Below are positions 7,560 to 17,834 of a stretch of DNA of 64,000 bases, piece by piece. The DNA comes from Pseudoalteromonas haloplanktis ATCC 14393 (GTDB lineage: Bacteria > Pseudomonadota > Gammaproteobacteria > Enterobacterales > Alteromonadaceae). The stretch lies in NCBI RefSeq assembly GCF_000238355.1, contig NZ_AHCA01000007.1, forward strand, positions 124,001 through 188,000, given 5' to 3'. Position 1 is the first letter of the stretch, and each line of letters begins with the position of its first letter. The position numbers and the translations under genes were made by a program. The notes under the pieces are model-generated. The model saw only the letters and a list, made by a program, of their open reading frames with translations. It did not search any database and was not told where the DNA came from.

Positions 7560-8264
7560 ATGATGGAAAAGTTTCAAGATATATATCAACGAGCGGCACA
7601 GAGAAAAGGTGGCGAAGCAATGTTACAGCAATTGCTTGTGGCTCCAAAAACAGCAATACAATTACGGACTCTACCTGATGATGTATGGCTTGAAGAATTT
7701 ACCCGCAAGGTTTTTCAAAGTGGTTTTTATTGGTCGGTGATCAACAATAAATGGGCTGGCTTTCGTGACGTTTTTTGGGACTTCAGTGTCGAAAAGTTAC
7801 TCATGATGCCACCGGATATGCTCGAGCAAAAAGCCAGTGATGAGCGAATTGTGCGTAACTTTAAAAAAGTACAAACCATTCCACATAACGCTTATATGAT
7901 CCATGATGTTGCCACAGAACATGGTAGTTTTAGTCAATTTATTGCCGATTGGCCAACAGACGACATAATTGGTTTGTGGGGATATTTAAAAAAGCACGGT
8001 GCACGTTTAGGGGGTAACACAGGACCTTATGCATTACGTGCTCTTGGTAAAGATACCTTTTTATTATCTCGTGACGTAGAAAGTTATTTGCGGGCGCATA
8101 AAATAATTGATGGTGGCCTACAAACTAAAAAGTCACTAGCTGCGGCGCAAGCATTTTTTAATGAGTTACAACAGCAAAGCGGTTTAAGTTTACAAGAGCT
8201 AAGCTTAATTCTCGCGTACAGCGTGGGTGATAACCGCGTTGGCATACAAACAACCCAAGCTTAA
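7560..8264 (+). CDS. DNA-3-methyladenine glycosylase I-like HhH-GPD protein
   Basis: A 234-residue protein that resembles proteins annotated as DNA-3-methyladenine glycosylase I. The N-terminal half carries EEFTRKVFQSGFYWSVINNKW, and a helix-hairpin-helix-like segment follows (LWGYLKKHGARLGGNTGPYA) with a downstream Asp in LLSRDVESYL. Such enzymes remove alkylated bases in base excision repair. E. coli Tag is shorter (187 residues) and has zinc-binding Cys/His residues that I do not see here, so this is a relative rather than a clear Tag orthologue. Two ATG codons are adjacent (7560, 7563) and no strong ribosome-binding site separates them. The selO gene follows after 8 bp, so the two are probably cotranscribed. 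Confidence 0.7.
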   Translation: MMEKFQDIYQRAAQRKGGEAMLQQLLVAPKTAIQLRTLPDDVWLEEFTRKVFQSGFYWSVINNKWAGFRDVFWDFSVEKLLMMPPDMLEQKASDERIVRNFKKVQTIPHNAYMIHDVATEHGSFSQFIADWPTDDIIGLWGYLKKHGARLGGNTGPYALRALGKDTFLLSRDVESYLRAHKIIDGGLQTKKSLAAAQAFFNELQQQSGLSLQELSLILAYSVGDNRVGIQTTQA

Positions 8265-8272
8265 GGAATACC

Positions 8273-9682
8273 ATGAAACTCGTTGCGCGCTATACCCAGA
8301 TTGCAGATGATTTTGCAGTACCAGATTTTCCTAGTGTCGTTGCAGCACCCACATTATTGTTGTGGAACGATGTTTTAGCTCAACAGCTTAATATTGATGT
8401 GGCCTGCGCTGAACGTGCAGACATTTTTGCTGGTAATCAAAGTAACAGTAACATAGAACCTGTTGCACTGGGTTATTCTGGGCATCAGTTTGGTCATTTC
8501 TCACCGCGATTGGGAGATGGTCGCGCACACTTACTAGGGGCGGTGACAGATCAAGAGCAACAGCTATGGGACATTCAGTTGAAAGGTTCGGGCGCTACGC
8601 CATTTTCACGCGGTGGTGATGGCCGTTGTGCAATCGGTCCTGCTGTACGTGAGTATATAATGAGTGAAGCCATGCATGCGCTCGGCGTACCCACTACACG
8701 TTGTTTGGCGGTTGTTGCCAGCGGCGAAACCGTCTACCGACAACCACCTCAGCCGGGAGCAATTGTAACCCGCGTTGCCAGCAGTCACATTCGAGTTGGC
8801 TCATTCCAGTATTTAGCCACACAAGGAGATGTTGCAGGTTTACGGGCCTTGGCTGATTTAGCCATTGAGCGACATTATCCTGAAATAACGACTTCTGGCG
8901 CTGAGCGCTATTTAGCATTTTTAGCTAAGGTTGTTGAAAAACAAATAGCCCTTGTGGTGAGTTGGATGCGAGTTGGTTTTATTCATGGCGTGATGAATAC
9001 CGATAATACGCTAGTTAGCGGTGAAACCATTGATTACGGCCCTTGTGCGATGATGAATAAGTTTGATTTTGATACCGTATTTAGCTCTATAGACCGTCAA
9101 GGGCGTTATGCTTTTGGTCATCAGCCAAATATTGCAAATTGGAACTGTGCCCGTTTAGCCGAAAGTTTAATGCCTTTGATCAGTAGCGATGATGAGCAAG
9201 CGGTAGCCTTATTAAGCCCAATTATTAATGGCTTTGCTGAGCAGTTTAATCATGCATTTAGCCAAATGTGGGCGCAGAAGCTGGGACTTGATGGTGAGCA
9301 AGTAGGGGATAAAGAATTAGTTTCCGAGCTACTAACGTTGTTGAAAACGCACCAACTTGATTACACCAATACTTTTAATGCGTTGACGCAATCATTGCAA
9401 GGTAATAGTGATATACCTCAAGAGTTAACTACGTGGTCACAGAGTTGGTTACAAAGAACATCTGCCGACAGCTACTTTATAATGAGTAAAGTGAATCCAA
9501 AATTGATCCCGCGCAATCATATTATTGAAGATATCTTACAAGATTTTACGCGGCAGCAGCACAGTCCCATATTGAACGAATATTTGCATGCATTGCAACA
9601 GCCATATCAATCCCAAGTAAAAGAGTCATGGACTTTAGCCCCTAAAAATGAACTAAATTATCAGACATTTTGTGGTACCTGA
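8273..9682 (+). CDS. selO: protein adenylyltransferase SelO (YdiU)
   Basis: A 469-residue pseudokinase-fold protein of the SelO/YdiU family (E. coli YdiU has 478). The N-terminal signature GYSGHQFGHFSPRLGDGRAH, the nucleotide-binding QLKGSGATPFSRGGDGR and the catalytic-loop-like FIHGVMNTDN are all present. SelO binds ATP in an inverted orientation and transfers AMP to Ser, Thr or Tyr residues of redox-related proteins; this is known for the family. The Sec/Cys found at the C-terminus of many SelO proteins may correspond to the Cys in the terminal TFCGT. It follows the glycosylase gene by 8 bp with AAGGA upstream. Confidence 0.95.
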   Translation: MKLVARYTQIADDFAVPDFPSVVAAPTLLLWNDVLAQQLNIDVACAERADIFAGNQSNSNIEPVALGYSGHQFGHFSPRLGDGRAHLLGAVTDQEQQLWDIQLKGSGATPFSRGGDGRCAIGPAVREYIMSEAMHALGVPTTRCLAVVASGETVYRQPPQPGAIVTRVASSHIRVGSFQYLATQGDVAGLRALADLAIERHYPEITTSGAERYLAFLAKVVEKQIALVVSWMRVGFIHGVMNTDNTLVSGETIDYGPCAMMNKFDFDTVFSSIDRQGRYAFGHQPNIANWNCARLAESLMPLISSDDEQAVALLSPIINGFAEQFNHAFSQMWAQKLGLDGEQVGDKELVSELLTLLKTHQLDYTNTFNALTQSLQGNSDIPQELTTWSQSWLQRTSADSYFIMSKVNPKLIPRNHIIEDILQDFTRQQHSPILNEYLHALQQPYQSQVKESWTLAPKNELNYQTFCGT

Positions 9683-10155
9683 TGACGCACCACGCTGAGT
9701 TAGTATATTCCTATTTATATCGCTCCTCACTGAAAGTAAGTCATTATTGTGAGGAGATATTTACTTTGCTTACTTTAGGCTGATTATTAACTGTTATTCA
9801 TTAATCTTTCATAAGAAATAAATACGCTTCCTACTTGTTGATTTAAAATTAACCAATATAATACACGTGAGAGTTTTAAAATTTACACGCGTACTAAAGT
9901 GCGCTTATCACTGTAAATACTGACTATGGGAGGTTTTTTTAGTGTTATGTTTGGGTGATTTAGCTGTAGGTTAGGTAAAGTCTTTTATCTCGTCTATACT
10001 TATTACTGTTTGTATTAAAACCACTTTAGTTGACAAAAACACAATTCAAGCGTTTTCGTTAAGTAATGATTAACAAATCTCTTTGTACTCAGGTTAAATG
10101 TTAAGAGCTAGGGTCACTTAGCTACAATTTTAATTGTGAAAATGGGAAGGAAACA
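9683..10155. other. selO-ompA intergenic region with a hairpin
   Basis: This gene-free stretch holds an 8-bp perfect inverted repeat (CTCCTCAC at 9723-9730, GTGAGGAG at 9749-9756) with an 18-base loop, extended by ATAT on both sides; it may end selO transcription although no clear T-run follows. Further on are AT-rich sequences that should hold the ompA promoter. A TTGACA at about 10030 and a TATACT near 10003 are visible but do not form a well-spaced pair with other consensus boxes, so no promoter is called. Confidence 0.4.
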
Positions 10156-11205
10156 ATGAAATTAAAATCACTTACTATTGCTGTAGCACTAGCTGCAACT
10201 AGCGCTTCAAGTTTCGCAGCCGATAAAGAAGGCTTTTATATAGGTGCATTCGGCGACTATTATGATGCATCATGGGAAAATGTCCGAGGCAGTGCAGGCA
10301 CTAACGTTGATGATTCAACAGGTTGGGGGGCGGAAATCGGTTATCGTTTTAACGACTACTGGAGCGCACGTTTAGAATACGCTGATATGGATTTTGATAT
10401 CTCAAGCTCAAACCCTGCGATGACTGCAACAAGTATGGACGGAAAACGTTACGGTATTGATGGCCTATACCATATCAATGGCGGCCCTTTCTACGGGATC
10501 TTTGGTTTGAAAAATCTTGATGTTGTAGATGAAGATTTAATGTTTGCTAATCTGGGTGCAGGTTACCAACATTATTTTACAGATAATTTTGCTTTTAATG
10601 CTGAAACTTCTCTATATCAAGGTCTTGACCGTGGCTACACAGATGTTGGTGCTAAATTAGGTCTTAGTTATATCTTTGGTGACCAAAGTCCAGCACCTGC
10701 GCCAGTAGAGCCAGCGCCAGTAGTGGCGGGTCCTATGGACAGTGATAATGATGGTGTTATCGATGCTGATGACCAATGTGCTAATACACCGACGACTGAT
10801 GCCGTTGATGATAACGGTTGCACATTGTATGAAGATAAAGAAGTAACAATGGCATTGTTAGTTACATTCCCGCACGATGTTGCCGAAGTACCAAATGGCT
10901 ATTTTGATGATATTGCTGATTTAGCCGCGTTTATGAAAGAAAACGATGGAACATCAGTTTTATTAGAAGGTCATGCTTCAGCTGTAGGTGATGCTGATTA
11001 CAATATGCAATTATCTAAAAAACGTGCACAAGATGTAGCAGATGTACTAATTAAAGATGGCATCTCATCTGAAAGAGTATCTACTATTGGTTATGGTGAG
11101 GAGCGTTTGTTGAATACAGCAAACACACTTAAAGCTCACGCACAAAATCGCCGAGTAGAAGCTCAGGTTAAGAGTGTTGAACGAGTTAAAGTTCTTCGCA
11201 AATAA
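10156..11205 (+). CDS. OmpA-family outer membrane protein, copy 1
   Basis: A 349-residue precursor with signal peptide MKLKSLTIAVALAATSASSFA. Residues about 22-180 form an OmpA-like eight-strand barrel. A Pro/Ala linker leads to a calcium-binding thrombospondin-3-type segment (DSDNDGVIDADDQC), then the OmpA C-terminal domain (about 230-340) with LSKKRAQDVADVLIKDGI and NRRVEAQ. That domain normally anchors the outer membrane to peptidoglycan by binding diaminopimelate. Here the usual Asp of the GxTD motif is replaced: the sequence reads EGHASAVG. The Arg of the LSxxRA motif is kept. A closely similar paralogue follows about 490 bp downstream. GGAAGGAAAC upstream is a good ribosome-binding site. 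Confidence 0.9.
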   Translation: MKLKSLTIAVALAATSASSFAADKEGFYIGAFGDYYDASWENVRGSAGTNVDDSTGWGAEIGYRFNDYWSARLEYADMDFDISSSNPAMTATSMDGKRYGIDGLYHINGGPFYGIFGLKNLDVVDEDLMFANLGAGYQHYFTDNFAFNAETSLYQGLDRGYTDVGAKLGLSYIFGDQSPAPAPVEPAPVVAGPMDSDNDGVIDADDQCANTPTTDAVDDNGCTLYEDKEVTMALLVTFPHDVAEVPNGYFDDIADLAAFMKENDGTSVLLEGHASAVGDADYNMQLSKKRAQDVADVLIKDGISSERVSTIGYGEERLLNTANTLKAHAQNRRVEAQVKSVERVKVLRK

Positions 11206-11218
11206 TTTTATTCACTGA

Positions 11219-11260
11219 GCTAAAGTTGCTTTAACATTTTAACTCAGCAACTTTAGCTTT
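11219..11260 (+). terminator. hairpin after ompA copy 1
   Basis: A 12-bp perfect stem (11219-11230 with 11246-11257) with a 15-base loop is followed by a short T-run. It is the first of two hairpins in series after this gene. Confidence 0.65.
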
Positions 11261-11263
11261 TAG

Positions 11264-11299
11264 AAAGTTGACTTGATTAACTCAAGTCGACTTTTTTTT
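11264..11299 (+). terminator. strong rho-independent terminator after ompA copy 1
   Basis: A 12-bp stem (AAGTTGACTTGA with TCAAGTCGACTT, one G-T pair) is followed by eight T residues. With the hairpin just upstream it forms a double terminator, so the second ompA copy probably has its own promoter. Confidence 0.85.
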
Positions 11300-11697
11300 G
11301 CTTTTAAAATACCTACCAATATTTACTTTTTGAGTAAACGGGCTAACACTGTATGATGTTACTCTTGACTACTTAATCATTTTTCGCTTTTAATTAAAGT
11401 GAATTTAAACTTGATTTAAAGTAATAAAGCCGTAAATAATTGTAGTATTCTTATTGTTAATCAATTAATTTGTCGAAGTTTGAAATGAGTTAAATAATTT
11501 TGAGAGCTCGCGAAATATCTAGCGAGTTAAGAATTGATATAGGTATTGTCGTATTTTGTGTTGTTCCAACCTATTGGACTTCACTATAAATTTCAGTTTC
11601 TATAGGCTTATTAAGTTTGGATTAATTGGTCATCATCTATCTTAGAGCGAGTTTGGCCAAATGGCCTTTAGGTATTTTTAATGGAAAGGAATGAAAC
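11300..11697. other. leader/promoter region of ompA copy 2
   Basis: No gene is visible. The AT-rich stretch carries small inverted repeats (CTCGC/GCGAG near 11508-11525; GGCC-AAAT-GGCC near 11653-11665) and ends in GGAAAGGAATGAAAC before the ATG. The long leader suggests post-transcriptional control as is common for OmpA mRNAs, but no specific site is identified. Confidence 0.4.
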
Positions 11698-12756
11698 ATG
11701 AAACTTAAATCTCTTACTATTGCTTTAGCACTAGCTGCAACTAGCGCTTCAAGCTTCGCGGCTGAAAAAGAAGGCTTCTTTATCGGTGCTTTTGGCGATT
11801 ACTATGATGCATCATGGGAAAATGTTCGTGGTAGTGCTGGTACTAATGTTGATGATTCAACGGGTTGGGGTGCTGAGCTAGGTTATCGTTTTAACGATTA
11901 CTGGAGCGCACGTTTAGAATATGCAGATATGGATTTTGATATCTCAAGTTCAAACCCAGCTATGACTGCAACGAGCATGGACGGCGATCGTTTAGGTATT
12001 GATGGTCTTTACCACATTAACGGCGGCCCTTTCTATGGTATTTTTGGTCTTAAGCAATTAGACATTACTGAAAATTTAATGTTTGCTAACTTAGGTGCTG
12101 GTTATCAACACTATTTCACAGATAACTTTGCATTCAACGCTGAAGCTACAATGTACCAAGGACTTGACCGTGGTTACACTGATGTTGCTGGTAAGCTTGG
12201 TCTTAGCTATATTTTTGGTGAGCAAGGTTCATCAGCTCCAGTTGAAGCGGCTCCTACAGCAGCTGTTGTTCCAGTAGCTGTTGCTCCAGTTGACAGTGAT
12301 GGCGATAACATCCCAGATGCAGACGACCAATGTGCAAACACACCAATGACTGACGCTGTAGATGGTACTGGTTGTACATTATATGAAGATCGTGAAGTAA
12401 CTAAGAGCTTATTAATTACTTTCCCTAATAATACTTCTAAAGTATCGCAAAAATACTTAGATGATATTGATGCAGCGGTTGCATTCTTAAAAGAGTACCC
12501 AGGAACTGAAGTTCTTTTAGAAGGTCACACTTCTTCAGTGGGTAAAGCTGACTATAACAAATGGTTATCTAAAAAACGTGCTGACGCTGTTGCAGCTCGT
12601 CTTATTGAAGATGGTATTGATAAAAAACGTATCATTACTGTTGGTTTAGGCGAAGAGCGTCTTAAAAACCCTGCAAACACGGCTGAAGCGCATGCTGAGA
12701 ACCGTCGTGTTGAAGCGCATGTAACTGTTATTGAACGCGTAAAAGTAGAGCGTTAA
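11698..12756 (+). CDS. OmpA-family outer membrane protein, copy 2
   Basis: A 352-residue precursor almost identical to copy 1 over the signal peptide and barrel (the run from GDYYDASWENVRGSAG onward), but more different in the linker and the periplasmic domain. It has the same order: signal peptide, barrel, Ala/Pro-rich linker, DSDGDNIPDADDQC calcium loop, OmpA C-terminal domain with LSKKRADAVAARLIEDGI. The diaminopimelate-binding Asp is again absent (EGHTSSVG). Codon use looks more biased than in copy 1 (many GGT, GCT, CGT), suggesting that this copy is the more highly expressed; that is a visual impression. It ends with its own terminator. Confidence 0.9.
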   Translation: MKLKSLTIALALAATSASSFAAEKEGFFIGAFGDYYDASWENVRGSAGTNVDDSTGWGAELGYRFNDYWSARLEYADMDFDISSSNPAMTATSMDGDRLGIDGLYHINGGPFYGIFGLKQLDITENLMFANLGAGYQHYFTDNFAFNAEATMYQGLDRGYTDVAGKLGLSYIFGEQGSSAPVEAAPTAAVVPVAVAPVDSDGDNIPDADDQCANTPMTDAVDGTGCTLYEDREVTKSLLITFPNNTSKVSQKYLDDIDAAVAFLKEYPGTEVLLEGHTSSVGKADYNKWLSKKRADAVAARLIEDGIDKKRIITVGLGEERLKNPANTAEAHAENRRVEAHVTVIERVKVER

Positions 12757-12770
12757 TACTATCTTAAATT

Positions 12771-12800
12771 AAAAAAACCCAGCAATGCTGGGTTTTTTTA
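12771..12800 (+). terminator. rho-independent terminator after ompA copy 2
   Basis: A CCCAGC/GCTGGG stem with an AAT loop, flanked by seven A residues and seven T residues, lies 15 bp after the stop codon. Confidence 0.9.
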
Positions 12801-12978
12801 TGCCTGATAATAACTGGGTTGTAATTAATATTCATGTGATTGGTATTTTCCTTAATTAACATTCACATAATTTATAGTGAGTATTATGTTTTGCTTTACA
12901 GGATGGATTTTAATCTATACTTAAAAGCTTTATTATAAATCGTCAAAATATTTTCACGTCACCAAAGAGGGCTATATT

Positions 12979-15576
12979 GTGCTACAGGATTATCGTAAAC
13001 ACGTAGAAGAACGTGCCGAATTAGGTATCGTACCAGCGCCATTAGATGCTCAGCAAACAGCTGATCTTATTGAGCTAGTTAAAACTCCCCCGGCTGGTGA
13101 AGAAGAGTTTATTCTAAATTTACTGGTGAACCGTGTACCACCTGGTGTGGATGATGCAGCGTATATTAAAGCGGGCTTTTTAGCCGCAATTGCTAAAGGG
13201 GATGCATCGTCGCCGCTTATCTCAAAAGAAAAATCCGTAGAACTACTGGGTACAATGCTTGGTGGTTACAATATCGCCCCTCTGATTGATTTACTTGATG
13301 ATGAGTCGCTTGCGCCAATCGCCGCTAAAGGCCTTGCTAATACCCTATTAATGTTTGATGCATTTTATGATGTTGAAGAGAAGGCCAAAGCAGGTAATAG
13401 CTTTGCTAAGCAAGTGATTGAATCATGGGCAGATGCACAGTGGTTTACTAGCAAGCCAGCTGTTGCTGAAAAAATTTCTGTGACTGTTTTTAAAGTAACC
13501 GGCGAGACAAACACTGATGATTTATCACCCGCACCGGATGCTTGGTCTCGTCCAGATATCCCTCTACATGCTTTAGCAATGTTAAAAATTGAACGCGATG
13601 GTATCAAACCAGATAAAGACGGTGAAGTCGGGCCAATTACGCAGCTAGAAGAATTAAAAGCAAAAGGCCTGCCCTTGGCGTATGTTGGTGATGTTGTTGG
13701 GACGGGCTCCTCCCGTAAGTCTGCCACTAACTCGGTGCTTTGGTTTATGGGTGATGATATTCCGTTTGTACCAAACAAGCGTGTTGGTGGTGTATGTTTA
13801 GGCAATAAAATAGCGCCAATCTTCTTTAATACGATGGAGGATTCTGGTGCGTTACCAATTGAGTTGAATGTTGATGAACTTAATATGGGTGAACAAATTG
13901 ATATCTATCCATATGAAGGTGTTGTGAAGCGCTACGGTACAGATGAAGTGATCTCCACATTCGAACTTAAATCAGATGTCATTCTTGATGAGGTTCGTGC
14001 TGGTGGTCGGATCCCACTGATCATTGGTCGTGGCTTAACTGATAAAGCCCGTACCTCCCTTGGCTTAGGTGCAACGGATGTATTTAAAGTACCCGCTATC
14101 ACTGAGCTATCTGATAAAGGCTTTACACTTGCACAAAAAATGGTGGGTAAAGCATGTAACGTAACGGGCATTCGTCCTGGCCAATACTGCGAACCAAAAA
14201 TGACCACGGTCGGTTCGCAAGATACTACCGGCCCGATGACACGGGATGAGCTTAAAGATCTTGCCTGTTTAGGCTTCTCAGCCGATTTAACTATGCAGTC
14301 TTTTTGTCATACATCAGCTTACCCTAAACCGATTGATGTTAACACGCATCATACACTACCCGATTTTATCATGAACCGTGGTGGCGTATCACTGCGTCCA
14401 GGAGATGGTGTAATTCACTCCTGGCTAAACCGTATGTTATTACCAGATACCGTAGGTACTGGTGGTGATTCACATACCCGATTCCCTCTAGGTATTTCAT
14501 TTCCTGCAGGTTCCGGTGCTGTTGCATTTGCAGCCGCAACAGGCGTTATGCCTCTTGATATGCCTGAATCAATTCTGGTTCGATTTAAAGGTAAAATGCA
14601 AGCGGGTATTACGTTACGTGACCTTGTTCATGCAATCCCTTACTTTGCTATAAAAGAAGGTTTATTGACGGTTGAAAAGAAAGGTAAGATCAACGAGTTC
14701 TCTGGTCGTATTCTAGAAATTGAAGGGGTGGAGCATTTAACGGTTGAGCAAGCTTTTGAGTTATCAGATGCATCTGCAGAGCGTTCAGCTGCTGGTTGTA
14801 CTGTGAAGCTCTCTAAAGAGTCGATTGCTGAGTATTTAGAATCAAATATTGTGATGCTTAAGTGGATGATCTCTGAAGGCTACGGTGATGTACGTACCAT
14901 TGAGCGTCGCATTACAGCAATGCAACAATGGTTAGCAAATCCAGAGTTGATGGAAGCTGACGCAGATGCAGAATATAAACACGTCCTAGAAATCGACCTA
15001 GCCGATATCAAAGAGCCAATTTTGTGTGCACCAAATGATCCTGATGATGCACGTTTATTATCAGATGTTACCGGTGAGAAAATCGACGAAGTATTCATTG
15101 GTTCTTGTATGACTAATATTGGTCACTTCCGCGCCGCAGGTAAATTGCTTGATGGTTTTACTGGGCGTATTCCAACTCAATTGTGGGTTGCTCCACCAAC
15201 TAAGATGGATAAAGACCAGCTTACCGATGAAGGTTATTACGGTATATTTGGTCGCGTAGGCGCTCGCATTGAAACGCCAGGGTGTTCATTGTGTATGGGT
15301 AACCAAGCGCGTGTTGCAGATAAGGCGACGGTGGTTTCTACTTCTACCCGCAACTTTCCAAATCGCTTAGGTAATGGCGCGAATGTATTTTTAGCCTCCG
15401 CTGAGCTTGCTGCTGTCGCGGCTATTTTAGGTAAGTTACCAACACCTGCTGAATATCAAGAATATGCTGCGAAAATTAATGCAACAGCAGCTGACACATA
15501 CCGTTACTTAAACTTCCACCGCATGCCTGTTTACACTAAAAAAGCAGACAAAGTGATTATTCAACAGGCAGTTTAA
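12979..15576 (+). CDS. acnB: aconitate hydratase B
   Basis: An 865-residue aconitase of the B type, equal in size to E. coli AcnB. It starts with GTG at 12979 ([16 protein letters not shown] matches the E. coli N-terminus). The order is HEAT-like domain, swivel domain, then the [4Fe-4S] domains. Cluster ligands are Cys in GSCMTNIGH and two Cys in [12 protein letters not shown]. It interconverts citrate and isocitrate in the TCA cycle; the B-type apoenzyme can also bind mRNA in E. coli, and it may also act in the methylcitrate route. It stands alone with a promoter region of about 220 bp and a terminator downstream. Confidence 0.97.
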   Translation: MLQDYRKHVEERAELGIVPAPLDAQQTADLIELVKTPPAGEEEFILNLLVNRVPPGVDDAAYIKAGFLAAIAKGDASSPLISKEKSVELLGTMLGGYNIAPLIDLLDDESLAPIAAKGLANTLLMFDAFYDVEEKAKAGNSFAKQVIESWADAQWFTSKPAVAEKISVTVFKVTGETNTDDLSPAPDAWSRPDIPLHALAMLKIERDGIKPDKDGEVGPITQLEELKAKGLPLAYVGDVVGTGSSRKSATNSVLWFMGDDIPFVPNKRVGGVCLGNKIAPIFFNTMEDSGALPIELNVDELNMGEQIDIYPYEGVVKRYGTDEVISTFELKSDVILDEVRAGGRIPLIIGRGLTDKARTSLGLGATDVFKVPAITELSDKGFTLAQKMVGKACNVTGIRPGQYCEPKMTTVGSQDTTGPMTRDELKDLACLGFSADLTMQSFCHTSAYPKPIDVNTHHTLPDFIMNRGGVSLRPGDGVIHSWLNRMLLPDTVGTGGDSHTRFPLGISFPAGSGAVAFAAATGVMPLDMPESILVRFKGKMQAGITLRDLVHAIPYFAIKEGLLTVEKKGKINEFSGRILEIEGVEHLTVEQAFELSDASAERSAAGCTVKLSKESIAEYLESNIVMLKWMISEGYGDVRTIERRITAMQQWLANPELMEADADAEYKHVLEIDLADIKEPILCAPNDPDDARLLSDVTGEKIDEVFIGSCMTNIGHFRAAGKLLDGFTGRIPTQLWVAPPTKMDKDQLTDEGYYGIFGRVGARIETPGCSLCMGNQARVADKATVVSTSTRNFPNRLGNGANVFLASAELAAVAAILGKLPTPAEYQEYAAKINATAADTYRYLNFHRMPVYTKKADKVIIQQAV

Positions 15577-15591
15577 ACGCTTGTCTTTGTT

Positions 15592-15618
15592 AAAAAGCCC
15601 GTTTTATACGGGTTTTTT
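15592..15618 (+). terminator. rho-independent terminator after acnB
   Basis: An AAAAGCCCGT/ACGGGTTTTT stem (one G-T pair) with a TTTAT loop and T6 tail lies 16 bp after the stop codon. Confidence 0.85.
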
Positions 15619-15785
15619 GTTAAGTCTATATTCATTTTCACTTGACTGATTATTCACTTAAGCTAAACTTTGCCTATAAATATTAACAAATGTTATTTGT
15701 TGTAACCAAGGATGGTACATGATTTTAGATTATCTTCCTTGCTTGCTGCATGTTTATAAATATCAATGTAGTGTAAGGTGAGAAA

Positions 15786-16733
15786 ATGAAACCCTTCTTG
15801 TTGCCATCAATAATTTTATTTAGCGCATCAATTTATGCAACTCCGAACCCCTCATTTAGTGAAATACGCGTTGGCTTTGAAAGTGTTGGCTATAGTGAAA
15901 CGTTAGGGGATGTTGCTGGTTTTGGTCAGTTAAGTCAGTCAATAGATGTAACTAATACAACGATTCGCCAAGTTTCTTATAGCGGTCTTAATGATGATTG
16001 GGGCTATTATATTGACTCCGCAACCACGTTTATTCCCGAAATAGAAACAGAAACCTGGAGTATGGGGGAGTTTGGCGCGGTACAAGAAAATGCGTTCAAA
16101 ATTCGTTCTAGTGAAGTCGGTGCCAAAGCTGCGTATAACTTTAGTCAAGCTGTTCAGATAACAGCTGGAATTAAATTTTTCACTTCTAGCTTTACTCGTT
16201 CAAACTTTTCTTTTGTACAACCTGGCGCCGATGCGTTTGATCAAGCTCTAATGGCAATCTCTGATGATCCAAATAATCCTGCTCGTTATACCTTGCCAGG
16301 TATGGATGGTGGGCACACTGGGGCTCAGCAAGATTACACTTCAAATTTAAGCCCCGTTATTTCGGTATCAGAAGATCAAATGGGCATCTTATTAAGTTTA
16401 GGAGCTCGCTTTGACAGTCGTTTACAAGATAGCTTCAACAAATATAGTTGGTACGTTGAAGGTGAGGTAAGTTCACCTATGTATTCACAAATTCAAAATA
16501 CCCAATTTGAAACCACAACTTTGACCGATAACTTTAATGGTTGGGGAGTCTTTGCAAGAGCTGGAATGCGTTATCAGGTGTTACAGCATGTTGCGATCAT
16601 CGCAGGTATAGACGCAAACTATAAAACCAGAGACGTGGTAACCGAAAACTTAGCGAATGGTCAGCGTTTAAGAGTCCCTGAGGTTGAGTACACAAATATT
16701 GCGTATACATTCGGTGTGCAATGGAGCTACTAA
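15786..16733 (+). CDS. outer membrane beta-barrel protein of unknown function
   Basis: A 315-residue precursor with signal peptide MKPFLLPSIILFSASIYA. The mature part alternates hydrophobic and polar residues over many short strands, and ends VQWSY, a terminal aromatic of the type read by the BAM machinery. I do not recognise the family; it looks like a 10-14-strand porin-like or OmpW/OprF-like barrel. A loop around residues 150-190 (DDPNNPARYTLPGMDGGHTG) is Gly/Pro/Asp-rich and may be extracellular. The stop codon overlaps the ATG of the following lipoprotein gene by one base, so the two products are probably made together. Possible roles are anchor, exporter or sensor for the neighbouring lipoproteins; none is shown. 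Confidence 0.7.
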   Translation: MKPFLLPSIILFSASIYATPNPSFSEIRVGFESVGYSETLGDVAGFGQLSQSIDVTNTTIRQVSYSGLNDDWGYYIDSATTFIPEIETETWSMGEFGAVQENAFKIRSSEVGAKAAYNFSQAVQITAGIKFFTSSFTRSNFSFVQPGADAFDQALMAISDDPNNPARYTLPGMDGGHTGAQQDYTSNLSPVISVSEDQMGILLSLGARFDSRLQDSFNKYSWYVEGEVSSPMYSQIQNTQFETTTLTDNFNGWGVFARAGMRYQVLQHVAIIAGIDANYKTRDVVTENLANGQRLRVPEVEYTNIAYTFGVQWSY

Positions 16734-17731
16734 TGAAGAAAATATTACTAGCAACAATTATCGTAACTGTGGGCTTAACGGGTTGCAAAACCATCGAGTC
16801 AGTACAAAAAGATTTAGGCAGCATTACCTCTGGACTGACTGGTGAACAAGCAACACCTGAGCAATTACAACTGGCTTATGAAAAGGCTGAGCAAGCTTTT
16901 CAAGAAGCGTTAACAGCTTATAACTTAATAGATTCAGAATCTTTGGCTGATTTTGATGCAGAGAAAGTCGCTGAAGCTAAAAAGATTTGGCAAGTGCTTG
17001 ATCGTGAGTTTGATGAATTAAGGTTGTCACCAGAGCATGCACTTGATAGTGCTTCATTATTTTCATCGGATACGGTTGCAGATGAAGTCATGGAGCAAAG
17101 TTTAGAGGTTATTAATTTAGTTACTGCTGCGAGTTTATCTAAAGAGCGAATTACGGCTGTATTGAAACCGGTAAGAGATGAATTTGCTGTACTTACTCAG
17201 ATCGATGCCAAAATTCATTTTGAGAAGCGCTACGCTTTATTAGATGAGCAGCACCAAGAGTTAAAAGAGCTCCTCATAGATGGTAAAGAAGCGCAGGTAG
17301 AAAAGTATGTCCCACAGCTTTTAGAGCAGTTAACAGCATTAGAAAAAGACGCAGTGGTGCAGTTTTATTTTTCAGAACATATTAATAAAATCTATAGCTT
17401 AGCTAATTCAGATAAAGTCAGTGTGTTTCCTGTGGTGTATGGTGACGTAAAGAGCCAGCTAGCGGAAGGGCAAGCTTACGCTCAGAAAAATTACCGAGAC
17501 TATGACAATATAAAAGTAGCCGCAGATCTTGTTGCCCATCAAATCGATCGTATAAACAGTCTGTTTAGTGAGTATACAGAGTTAAAAACAGCGTTAGGTA
17601 ATAAAGAGATTGAGAGTGAGCTGCTTAAATTTGAAGCCGAGCTAGCCGAACTTACCGAAGCGGTAGGTTTAGGAGACTTAAGAAACCTTACCTTTTCAGA
17701 ACAATTAAAAGAAGTTAAAAATAAATTATAA
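16733..17731 (+). CDS. helical outer-membrane lipoprotein, function unknown
   Basis: A 332-residue lipoprotein precursor: MKKILLATIIVTVGLTGC has a clear lipobox (LTGC), and the residue after Cys is Lys, which allows sorting to the outer membrane. The start at 16733 is chosen because the signal peptide begins there and ATG overlaps the upstream TAA. The remainder is rich in Glu, Leu, Ala and Lys and predicted to be mostly alpha-helical, with coiled-coil-like stretches around residues 170-220 and 285-330. I know no family for it. It is translationally coupled to the barrel protein and precedes the giant lipoprotein gene by about 100 bp, so the three may form one surface unit. Confidence 0.7.
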   Translation: MKKILLATIIVTVGLTGCKTIESVQKDLGSITSGLTGEQATPEQLQLAYEKAEQAFQEALTAYNLIDSESLADFDAEKVAEAKKIWQVLDREFDELRLSPEHALDSASLFSSDTVADEVMEQSLEVINLVTAASLSKERITAVLKPVRDEFAVLTQIDAKIHFEKRYALLDEQHQELKELLIDGKEAQVEKYVPQLLEQLTALEKDAVVQFYFSEHINKIYSLANSDKVSVFPVVYGDVKSQLAEGQAYAQKNYRDYDNIKVAADLVAHQIDRINSLFSEYTELKTALGNKEIESELLKFEAELAELTEAVGLGDLRNLTFSEQLKEVKNKL

Positions 17732-17834
17732 AGTTTTGATTTGAATACAAGCCATAGAACCTCTATAGCTTTTTTTAGTTATCGGGTGAGCGAACTAATT
17801 TACTGAACTTTATCCATTTAAAAGGGGAAAGAAA

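Noticed and set aside
7493..7678. 61-codon plus-strand frame overlapping the glycosylase start
   Set aside because: It runs into the real gene out of frame and crosses its promoter region; no family resemblance.
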